A stretch of 64,000 nt of DNA. Source: Gammaproteobacteria bacterium. Lineage in GTDB: Bacteria > Pseudomonadota > Gammaproteobacteria > Steroidobacterales > Steroidobacteraceae. Shown here piece after piece: positions 1-7,400 of this stretch. Positions within the stretch are counted from its first letter, which is position 1; every line of letters begins with the position of its first letter. The stretch lies in assembly GCA_016707425.1 (NCBI GenBank), contig JADJHU010000003.1, positions 1 through 64,000 of the forward strand, read 5' to 3'. Position numbers and translations under genes: made by a program. The notes beneath the pieces are model-generated. The model saw only the letters and a program-made list of their open reading frames with translations, was not told the origin of the DNA and made no database searches.

Positions 1-98
1 GAACTCACCGGCAGCGCGTGAGCATCGGAAGCAGCCAACGAGCCCCATCCGAACACGAAGCCGAGCCACGCGCACATTGCGGCCTGCAGATCAGACTC

Positions 99-127
99 TT
101 GACGTCAGTAAAAGACATTCATACAGT
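99..127 (+). promoter_or_regulatory. sigma70-like promoter of the MazEF-like relic
   Basis: TTGACG at 99-104 and TACAGT at 122-127 are separated by exactly 17 bases, a good sigma70 arrangement. The element sits 30 bases before the start of the antitoxin relic at 157, so it probably drove that operon. Just downstream, at about 124-143, lies an imperfect inverted repeat built on GTAAAGG and CCTTAC that could be the antitoxin operator. This is inferred from sequence pattern only. Confidence 0.4.
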
Positions 128-156
128 AAAGGCATCTCCTTACGCCAGGAACAACA

Positions 157-367
157 ATGATCACCATGGGATCTGAAGCGGCCCCCAGACCACACCGCCC
201 GCGGCCATCCGCGCCGCGCTACCTACTCGCGGGCACGACGAGTTGATCTGCAATCCGGGGCGATCGGTGCTGCTATCAGGCACCGCCGCACGCGATGGTG
301 ACGATCCGTTCCGGTCGTTCGGCAATGGGATACAGCGGCCGACCGGAAGGCGTATGGCAACCTTTAG
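157..367 (+). pseudogene. degraded AbrB/MazE-like antitoxin
   Basis: The ATG at 157 has an AGGA ribosome binding site six bases upstream. Read across frames, the region gives an AbrB-type antitoxin: a segment containing PAAIRAAL (about 211-234), then DELIC, then DGDDPF, and a C-terminal tail WDTAADRKAYGNL that ends at TAG 365-367 in another frame. No single frame runs through, so at least two frameshifts are present (near 190-205 and near 310-325). The tail overlaps the toxin start at 354 by 14 bases, a usual arrangement for an antitoxin-toxin pair. In life it would have bound and neutralised the toxin and repressed its own operon. The family assignment rests on these recognisable pieces, not on a continuous ORF. 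Confidence 0.5.
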
Positions 368-694
368 ACGGGGCGATGTCGTCAAAGTCCCTTCCCCTAC
401 ACCGACCATCGACACGTCAATCGCGACCCGCGCTAGTCATCTCATCTGAGACCTTGGAGAACAAATCACCGTCTGCTCTGGTACTCAGATCACGAGCGCC
501 GGGAACCGCGGTGGCCCGATCGTGCCGGTTTCCGACCTCGGCAGCGCAGGATTACCGGCGGCGTCGGTCGTGCGGCCCGCGAAGATTACGCGACGATCGA
601 TGCTTGCCGACGCACAGAAGCCGGTCGACTGCCAGCCGTCACGCTTCGCAGGTGCTTGTCACATGTCGTGGTCAATTTGGGGTTGCGAGCCTGA
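354..694 (+). pseudogene. degraded MazF/PemK-family toxin
   Basis: From ATG 354 the frame reads MATFRRGDVVKVP, the classic N-terminus of MazF/PemK endoribonucleases. It shifts frame near 390 to give STRQSRPALVISSETLEN, shifts again near 475 to give ITSAGNRGGP and PVSDLGSAGLPAASVVRPAK, and shifts again near 590 to give TIDACRRTEAGRLPAVTL, ending at TGA 692-694. All blocks are collinear with a complete toxin of about 110 residues, so the gene is a whole but multiply frameshifted relic and cannot make an mRNA interferase. It follows the antitoxin relic directly. Three or more independent lesions make sequencing error unlikely here. Confidence 0.65.
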
Positions 695-796
695 ATCGCG
701 CAAGGCGTGCGTCAGTCTGTCCGCACGGCCCGGCGAGGAGTCCGATCAATCACGCGTCACCGCCGACTGCCCGCCCCAAGGCCCGGTCGGCATCGC

Positions 797-1010
797 CAGA
801 GGTGGCGACAGAAAGGGGGACACAGAATTTCAGCGCTTGTAAGTCACTGATCAATAAGACGCTTTGGATAAGTGCGTCCAGTCCATCATCGGGGCAACCG
901 AAAGTGGATATTTCAGCCTGATTCCAGCATTCATCGCCAGCGCAGCCTTGTCGTCCGACGGTATGGCACCCCCCATTCCTGCGACATTCTGCGGTATTCC
1001 TGCGCACTCT
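797..1010. repeat. diverged direct repeat, copy A
   Basis: This copy contains GGGGGACACAGAATTT, then a spacer, GACGCTTTGGATAAGTGCG, CCAGTCCATCATCGG, and further on TTCCTGCGACATTC. The same ordered blocks recur at 1867-2080 with many substitutions. The matching part is about 150 bp and clear; the rest is weaker. The copy lies between the MazF relic and the VapBC relic. It carries no coding frame of note. Short GGGGACACAGAATTT-type motifs are common in intergenic repeats of proteobacteria; whether this is a mobile-element remnant is inference. Confidence 0.5.
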
Positions 1011-1091
1011 TGTATTGGTGAGGCCACGAGATCGCCGCCGCAACGGCCTCGACGGCCGTCATCCGAGACCGCTCATTGTGCCCGAGGCGGC

Positions 1092-1118
1092 TCCTTACTA
1101 TCATCTCCACAGTAAGGA
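1092..1118 (+). promoter_or_regulatory. inverted repeat before VapBC relic, probable operator
   Basis: TCCTTACT (1092-1099) and AGTAAGGA (1111-1118) form a perfect 8-bp inverted repeat with an 11-base spacer, ending 14 bases before the antitoxin ATG at 1133. AbrB-type antitoxins autoregulate by binding such repeats. A related CCTTAC/GTAAAGG arrangement stands before the other toxin-antitoxin relic at about 124-143, which supports an operator role. Confidence 0.4.
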
Positions 1119-1132
1119 CTATGGAGCGGCCG

Positions 1133-1352
1133 ATGGATACCGACGCAACGCTGACGAGCAAGGGGCAGACCACCATTCCGAAGGCCATTCGCGACAGCCT
1201 GCGCATGAAGCCCGGCGACAGAATGACTTTCACGCTGATGCCGGATGGGGTCGTGCTCATGCGCGTGAAGAAACAAGCACGTCTCCGATCTTGCTGGCCT
1301 GCTCCACAAGAAGGGCAGGAAGGCCGTGCCCATCGAACTGCTGTCGCGGTAG
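1133..1352 (+). pseudogene. frameshifted AbrB-family antitoxin (VapB-like)
   Basis: The start ATG 1133 has GGAG at 1123-1126; an in-frame ATG at 1121 is too close to the operator-like repeat. The N-terminal AbrB swapped-hairpin domain is clear: TLTSKGQTTIPKAIRDSLRM, then KPGDRMTF. After VKK (about 1267-1273) the natural C-terminus KHVSDLAGLLHKKGRKAVPI is found one base out of frame and ends at TAG 1350-1352. Removing one A from the AAA run at 1271-1273 restores a protein of about 72 residues. The partner toxin begins at the next base. The domain and the C-terminal toxin-binding tail are both typical of antitoxins paired with PIN toxins. The lesion is either decay or a one-base sequencing error. 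Confidence 0.65.
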
Positions 1353-1745
1353 ATGCTCGGCCTCGATACCAACGTTCTCGTTCGCTACCTGGTTCGCGAC
1401 GATCCGCTTCAGTTCGAGAGAGCGCGGCGCCTGATCAAGCGGAAATCCGACGGGGGCGAACCTGTTCTCGTGAGTCTACTGGTCTTGCTGGAGACCGAGT
1501 GGGCCCTGCGCAGCCGCTACGAACTCTCGAAGGCGGAGATCCTCTCGGCACTCTCTGCCCTGCTGGACGCAGTAGATCTGGCCTTCGAGGATGAGACCTC
1601 CATAGAGCGCCCTCTATTCCTGGAGGCACTCCGCTGCAGACTTCGCGGATTGCCTCGTTGAAGCCCGTAACGGCCGGCTGGGCTGCGAGGCCACGGCGAC
1701 GTTCGACTCCAGGCGCTGAAGCTCACTGGCTTCGTTTCCGTCTGA
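1353..1745 (+). pseudogene. frameshifted PIN-domain toxin (VapC-like)
   Basis: The ATG at 1353 directly follows the antitoxin stop. The N-terminus LGLDTNVLVRYLVRDD carries the first catalytic Asp of PIN ribonucleases, and LLETEWALRSRY carries the conserved Glu. The frame fails near 1630, where ADFADCLVEARNGRLGCEAT continues one base out of phase with the distal acidic residues. It fails again near 1711, where ALKLTGFVSV completes the protein at TGA 1743-1745. A repaired protein would be about 130 residues, normal for VapC. Two lesions here plus one in the antitoxin indicate a dead module. The intact frame alone would give a 102-residue fragment lacking the last acidic residues of the active site. 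Confidence 0.7.
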
Positions 1746-1866
1746 CTTACGAAGTTGCGACGGCATGGTCCTTGCCACGCCTTCACGAATACCGTCCCAT
1801 CGGACGCGAGGGCTTCGCGCACCTCTGCTCCGCCGCATGCGCCGCGGGCAGGAGATTGCCCGTCAC

Positions 1867-2080
1867 GCCGGCGGAGGCAAAGGGGACACAGAATTTTCGG
1901 CTTTTTGTAACTTGCCCAGCCAAATGACGCTTTTGAATAAGTGCGCCCAGCCCCATCATGGGCGCGACCGGCAACGAGCGATCGAGCTTTTTCCGGATTC
2001 ATCATAAACAGCTTGTTTCCAGAATTTCCGCGTCAACCGATTTCTGCGACATTCCAGCGTGTGCGCGCGCGTTTTTGACC
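1867..2080. repeat. diverged direct repeat, copy B
   Basis: This is the second copy of the repeat at 797-1010. It contains GGGGACACAGAATTTT, GACGCTTTTGAATAAGTGCG, CCAGCCCCATCATGGG and TTTCTGCGACATTCC in the same order. The two copies bracket the VapBC relic, which suggests duplication with, or insertion between, repeats. It ends just before the integrase relic. Confidence 0.5.
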
Positions 2081-2083
2081 TGC

Positions 2084-2123
2084 CGTGGCTACAGACTGGC
2101 TACGAGAATTTCGTGTAGCCACG
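2084..2123. repeat. 10-bp inverted repeat upstream of integrase relic
   Basis: CGTGGCTACA (2084-2093) and TGTAGCCACG (2114-2123) are perfect inverted repeats with a 20-base loop that repeats GGCTAC. The second arm ends one base before the ATG of the integrase stub. Its position fits an operator or part of an attachment region; this is inference. Confidence 0.4.
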
Positions 2124-2124
2124 C

Positions 2125-2310
2125 ATGGAAATGTCCATGCCGCACATCCTGCCCCGACGCGACCGAAAGGATCAGACCCGCTACACCGCCGTCGTTCGCA
2201 TCCGCAAGATCGGCCGCCTGCTCCACCGTGAAGCCAAGACATTCTCGCACCGATCCGCGGCCGAGCGCTGAGCCAAGGCAAGGGAGGTCGCCTTGAGTGC
2301 TACCCGCTCG
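2125..2310 (+). pseudogene. N-terminal stub of a tyrosine-type integrase
   Basis: From ATG 2125 (or 2131 or 2137) the frame reads MPHILPRRDRK, then TRYTAVVRIRKIGRLLHREA, then KTFSHRSAAER. This is the arm-binding N-terminus of phage-type site-specific integrases, with the usual Arg/Lys-rich beta strands and the 'S..AAE+WA' helix. A TGA at 2269-2271 sits where a Trp codon is expected, and the sequence AKAREVAL continues after it. Homology fades by about 2310, so the catalytic domain is gone. The stub points at the 3' end of pbpC, so an element probably lost its body by deletion at this border. Confidence 0.6.
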
Positions 2311-2340
2311 CTCACACCACAGCGACAGCCGGCTGCGCCC

Positions 2341-4476
2341 TCAACGCACCACGAAACGCGCGGCATCGATCAGGCGCCCCGAAGAGTCCTCGAGCGCGAG
2401 CACATGCGAACCCGGCACGGGCGACCACAGCCGCGGCCGCCGGGCCGGCCCGAGGAACTCGCCGTTCAGCCGCAGCACCATGGCACCCGTGGCGCCGCGC
2501 GCCGCGAGCGGCACGCGCTGATGGGCGGGGGGAATGTCCGGATCGAGCGCGATGACCATGCCGTTCGCCGGGCTCTCGATCCGCGCGAGGCCACTGCCGG
2601 CCGTGACTGCGGCCACGTGCACCTCGGGCTGCGCAGGCGCAGCATCGTGCAGGAAATACTCGCCCCGGGGAGCTTCGACGGCGGGCGAGAAGCGCGCAAG
2701 CGACCGCGTAACGCCAGCAGGCATCGGCGGCGCCTCCGAGGGCAGCCGCGCGTGCAGGGCGGTCATGATCTCCTGCCAGATGGGCGCGGCCCCCGTGACG
2801 CCGCTCACCTCGTGCATCGCATCGCCCTCGAAGTTGCCGACCCAGACGCCCACCGTGAAGCGGCTGGAGAACCCGACACACCAGTTGTCGCGCATGTCCT
2901 TGCTGGTGCCGGTCTTCACGGCGCTCCAGAAAGGCGTGTCCAGATGATTGTCCAGGCCGAAGGTGAGCGCCCGGGCGCCGCGATCGGCGAGGATGTCGGT
3001 CACGATATAGCTCGCCTCGCTGGACATCCGCCGTGCCACAGACGCGGCGCTGTCCGGCGCATGCACGACACGGAGCGGCGAGCCGAGGCCGCCACGCGCC
3101 AGCGAGCGGTAGGCCTGCACCTGCTCCCAGAGGCTGACCTCGGCGGAACCGAGCGCGAGGGCGTAACCATAGAAATCACCCGGCTGCGTGATGCCCTCGA
3201 AACCGAGCGAATGCAGTCGCTCGCGGAAGGGCTCGACACCGACGAGCACGAGCGTGCGCACAGCAGGCACGTTCAGCGAGCTGGCCAGTGCGGTGCGCAC
3301 GCTGACGAGGCCTTTGAAGTCGCGATCGTAATTCTGCGGCAGGTAGAGACCGCTCACCGTGTCGAGGACGATCGGCGAGTCATCGAGGAGCGACGCCGCC
3401 GTGACATGCCGGCGCTCGAGCGCCAGCTCGTAGAGAAAGGGCTTCAGGGTCGAGCCGGCCTGGCGGCGCGCACGTACACCGTCCACCTGCGATGCAGACG
3501 AATACGGGCCGGCTGACCCGACGTAGGCGAGCACTTCGCCGCTCGTGTTCTCCACGACGAGCACGGCACCATCACGCACGTTGCGCGCGGCGAGCCCGGC
3601 AAGCTGCGCACGCAGCACGCGGGTCGCGAGCTGCTGCAGATCGGCATCCAGGGTGGTCTGCAGGCGTTCGCCGGGCGAACGGAGCAGCGCCCGGGCGAGT
3701 TGCGGAGCGAGGTGCGGTGCGCCGGCCCAGGTCGCGCCCGCCGCATGGCGCCGCAGCATCCCCGTGGCCGCCGCACGGATCGCACCACAGCTTAGGGCGA
3801 GGCCGCGCGCCGCGGCGCGCGCGCAGGCACGCGCCACGATGCGCTCGGATGAGGCACCCGGCGCAGGCAGGAGGGCCGCGAGCACGAGGCCCTCGGGTGC
3901 GCTCAGCCCGGAGGGCGTCTTGTCCGCGAGCACGCGTGAGGCGGCGCCGATGCCCTGCAGCTCGCCGCGGAAGCCGAGCAGGTTCAGATACGCTTCGAGG
4001 ATCTGCGCCTTGCTCCAGTGCGACTCGAGTGCACGCGCGGCGCGGATCTGTCCGAGCTTCCTCAGCCACGCGCCCGGCGAGCCGCCGGCGCGCCAGCCCG
4101 GGTCGATGAGTGCCGCGACCTGCATGCTGATCGTACTCGCGCCCCGTCCGTCGCGCAGCGCCGCAGGCAATGCGCGCCAGTCCACGCCGCGATGTCGCCA
4201 GAACCGCCGGTCCTCGCCCTCGACAATGGCCGCGACGAGCGCCGGCGACACCGCATCGAGCGCCGTCCACTCGTACCGGCGAATGGTGAGATCGAGGCGG
4301 CGCTCCTCGAGCACCCGTCCGTCGCGATCGAGCAGCCAGGCCTCCGAGGGGCGCCAGCGCGCCTGCACCGTGGCGAATTCCGGGACGTCTGCGCCTGGGA
4401 TGAACCACAGTGCCGCGCCCCCCAGCAGCACAACGGCAAGACCGGGCACGAGCGCCCGGCGCCATGGCGCGCTCAC
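2341..4476 (-). CDS. pbpC: penicillin-binding protein 1C, bifunctional peptidoglycan synthase
   Basis: This 711-residue protein is class A PBP1C, acting at the periplasmic face of the inner membrane. An N-terminal membrane anchor lies at about 8-26. The GT51 transglycosylase domain follows, with EDRRFWRHRG (Glu88) and GASTISMQ (112-119). The transpeptidase domain has STLK (Ser342, Lys345), SSLN (about 399-402) and KTGTS (521-525). A C-terminal PBP1C domain ends the protein. The GTG start at 4476 is chosen because it overlaps the stop of the upstream alpha-2-macroglobulin gene as GTGA; a longer frame upstream is only a shadow of that gene. The pairing with a YfhM-type macroglobulin is a known arrangement: the macroglobulin is thought to trap proteases when the wall is breached, and PBP1C to repair it. 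Confidence 0.92.
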   Translation of the reverse strand: MSAPWRRALVPGLAVVLLGGAALWFIPGADVPEFATVQARWRPSEAWLLDRDGRVLEERRLDLTIRRYEWTALDAVSPALVAAIVEGEDRRFWRHRGVDWRALPAALRDGRGASTISMQVAALIDPGWRAGGSPGAWLRKLGQIRAARALESHWSKAQILEAYLNLLGFRGELQGIGAASRVLADKTPSGLSAPEGLVLAALLPAPGASSERIVARACARAAARGLALSCGAIRAAATGMLRRHAAGATWAGAPHLAPQLARALLRSPGERLQTTLDADLQQLATRVLRAQLAGLAARNVRDGAVLVVENTSGEVLAYVGSAGPYSSASQVDGVRARRQAGSTLKPFLYELALERRHVTAASLLDDSPIVLDTVSGLYLPQNYDRDFKGLVSVRTALASSLNVPAVRTLVLVGVEPFRERLHSLGFEGITQPGDFYGYALALGSAEVSLWEQVQAYRSLARGGLGSPLRVVHAPDSAASVARRMSSEASYIVTDILADRGARALTFGLDNHLDTPFWSAVKTGTSKDMRDNWCVGFSSRFTVGVWVGNFEGDAMHEVSGVTGAAPIWQEIMTALHARLPSEAPPMPAGVTRSLARFSPAVEAPRGEYFLHDAAPAQPEVHVAAVTAGSGLARIESPANGMVIALDPDIPPAHQRVPLAARGATGAMVLRLNGEFLGPARRPRLWSPVPGSHVLALEDSSGRLIDAARFVVR

Positions 4477-7400
4477 GGCGCCGGACTCACCGTGAGCTGC
4501 GCATTCGGCAGTTCCCCGAACATCTTTGGCGCGTACATCGCCTCGACGCGCGTCGGCGGCAGGAGGAACTGCCCTGGATTGTTCAGTCGCAGCGTGTACT
4601 CGACGACCCACCGGCCCTTCGGCACGAAACGGTAGTACGCGCGGAAGACATCCTGCCGCCGCTCCTCGAAGGCCGGCCACACCCAACCCTCGCGCTCTTC
4701 GCCCGCGGTGAGCAGCTGCGACTGGCCACCGAGTCCGCTGCCGAGCGCGGTCGCGCCACCGGGAATCGGATCTTCCACCACGACCCAGCTCATGTCGGAG
4801 CGCGCCTCGATCTCCAGACGCACGCGCATGACGTCGCCGCGGCGCCACTCGCCGGCGACGCGCTGCTCGACGGGCGCAAGACTGCGGTGGATCGTGAAGC
4901 CGCTGGCGAGTGGCTGCGTGAGTGGCACGGCGGCCAGCGAGCGCAGCGTGGCCCAGGGCGCACCCTGACCCTCGTGACGGAGCGTGAGCGCCTGGCGTCC
5001 GTCCTGCCAGGGCATCAGGACCGTGCGTACGGCCGTGGATGGAGCGGGTGCCCAGCGCAGCGATTCGCGCTCCTGGCCGTAACGCATGTCCGTGACGCCC
5101 GTGACGGGTCCCGCCTCGAACGCGGCGGAGAATTTCTCCATGGCGAGCGTGCCCCAGGCATTCGCCACCGTCGTGTCCCAGTGCCCGCGCCGCTGGCGGC
5201 CGAGTGCGCCACGCACGAGTCGCGGCAGGTCATCGCGCCACTCGCGCCGGTCGAGGAGCTCGAGGATCGCCCGCACCGCATTCGCGTCAGTGGAGACCAT
5301 GAGCCACCAGAGCGTGTCACCACGGTCCGTGGAGAAGGTCATCGTCGTGCCCTGGAAGTCGAGTCGCGCGCGCAGCGCTTCTTCCGCCGCCCGCCGCTGC
5401 CGGTCTGCCTGCGCGATCCCCGGCACACGGCGCAGGATGCCGAGCCAGTCGATGAGCGCCGAAGTCGGCCAGCGCTGCGGTTCGATGGTGATGCTGTCGA
5501 GGAGCCGTGGCGTCGCCGCGCCGTAGCGGGCGAGCGCCGCCACGGCCGCGAGCTTGCGCACGGAGAGATCCGCCGTCGGCAGCGCCGACCGGCGGACGAG
5601 ACCGCCCTCGACGAAGCGGGTCAGCGCGGCGATGAGGCGCGCGCGGCTGGCTTCGGGGATCTCCCAGCCGGCTTCGTGCGCGATGGCCAGCACGTGGGAC
5701 GTCAGGACATCCTCGCCGGGCAGGCTTTCCGAAGGGAAATACCTCAGGAGACCGTCCCCATCGAGATAGGCGGGCAGGCGACTCATTGCGTTGCGCCACA
5801 TTGCGGTGTCACGCAGGACGACGGCGCGCGAGAGGCTCTGCTCGAGGCAGCTGTAGGCGTAGGCGGCCATGTACTCGCGCACGCCCTCGAGACTGCCGCC
5901 GAGTCCGGCACTCAGGCTCACCTCCAGCCCGCCGCGGCCGGGCAGCGCCGCCGCAGGCCGCTCCACCGGGAACTGCAGTGGGCTCGTGATCTGTGCCAGC
6001 GCCCCCTGGTAGCTGCGCACGGGGTACACGGCCATCACACGCTCGCTGACGCGCAGGCGATCGTGCGCCGCGCCATGCACCTGCCGCGCACTCACTTCCC
6101 AGGGCAGCGCGGAGATTCCGGCCGGCACGGTCAAATCCCATGTCACGTCACGCGCACCTCCTGCGGGCACCTCCACGCGTCGTGCCGGCAGCGCGCCGAG
6201 CGGCGCCACACTCGCAGCAAGCTCCACCGACATCGGCGCAGCACTCGCGTTGCGCACCGTGAAGGTCGCGGCAAACCGGTCGCCTTCACGCAGCACGGGC
6301 GGCAGGCCGGAGACGAGCATCAGGTCCTGGGTCGTGGTGATGCTCGCACTGCCGGTACCGAAGAGCTGGCTCCCGGCGCTCGCCACCGCGACGATGCGGA
6401 ACGAGGACAGCGAATCGTTCAGGGGAATCGTGACCCGCGCATGCCCTGCGGCATCGAGCCGCACGCGTCCCTGCCAGGTGAGCAGGGTATCGAAGAGCTC
6501 GCGCGCCCGCTCGCGCCCGCCGCCGCCACCGTGCGGCACGGCCTTGCGCCCGTAGTGGCGCTTGCCCACGACCTGCATCTGCGCCGTCGAAGTCCAGACC
6601 TCGAGACCGCGCCGGCCCATCATCGCCTCGAGGAGCTGCCAGCTCTCGTTCGGCGCCAGCTCGAGCAGCGCCTCGTCCACGGCCGCCACCGCAAGCTCGG
6701 CGCCCTCGGGAAGGGCGGTGCCGTCCGCGCGGCGCACCTCGATGTCCACCCGGGCCTGTTCGCGCACCGCGTAGCTCGCATGCTCAGGCTGCACGTGCAC
6801 GTCCAGACGGTGCGGTTCCCAGCCGACACGGATCGCCGCTGCGCCCAGACGATACGCCGGCTTGTTCAGATCCACGAAAGCCGTGACCGCACGATCCGTG
6901 CCCGACCGCGATGCCGATCGCGTGCTCGCGATCCGGCCGCGCAGGGCGAGCACCGAGACGTAGACGTTCGGCGAATCCGCCGCCTCGATGGGGACCTTGA
7001 CGACGGGCGCACGCCCGCTGAGGCGCGTCACGAAGCTGCGCAGCACACCCTCGCGCTCCACCGTGACCAGCGCGGTCGCCGAACGGAAGGGCATGCGCAC
7101 CTGGAAACGCGCCACCTGCCCCACGCGGTACTCCTGCTGCTCGGGCAGCACGTCCATGCGATCGCCGGCGGTGCCGCCGAACCACCAGTCGTCCTGGCCC
7201 GCGACCCAGATGGAGGTCGTCGCGCCGGCGATCCGCCCGGCCTCGTCGCTCGCCTCGGCACGCACCAGCACCTCACCCGACACACCGGGCGCCACCTCGC
7301 AGAGGAGCAGCCCGCGGTCGTCTGTCCGGCCCTCGCAGCGCACGGGCAGCCCGGTATTCTCCTGCGCGGTCTCGTAGGCATAGAAGCCGCCGAGGAGTCG

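Noticed and set aside
797..2080. Short minus-strand peptides shared by both repeats (GL.ALIQ...KFCVP)
   Set aside because: The similarity comes from the repeat DNA itself; no start, length or family supports a gene.
2293..3516. 407-residue plus-strand ORF starting in the integrase relic
   Set aside because: Only the first few residues continue the relic; the rest is antisense to pbpC.
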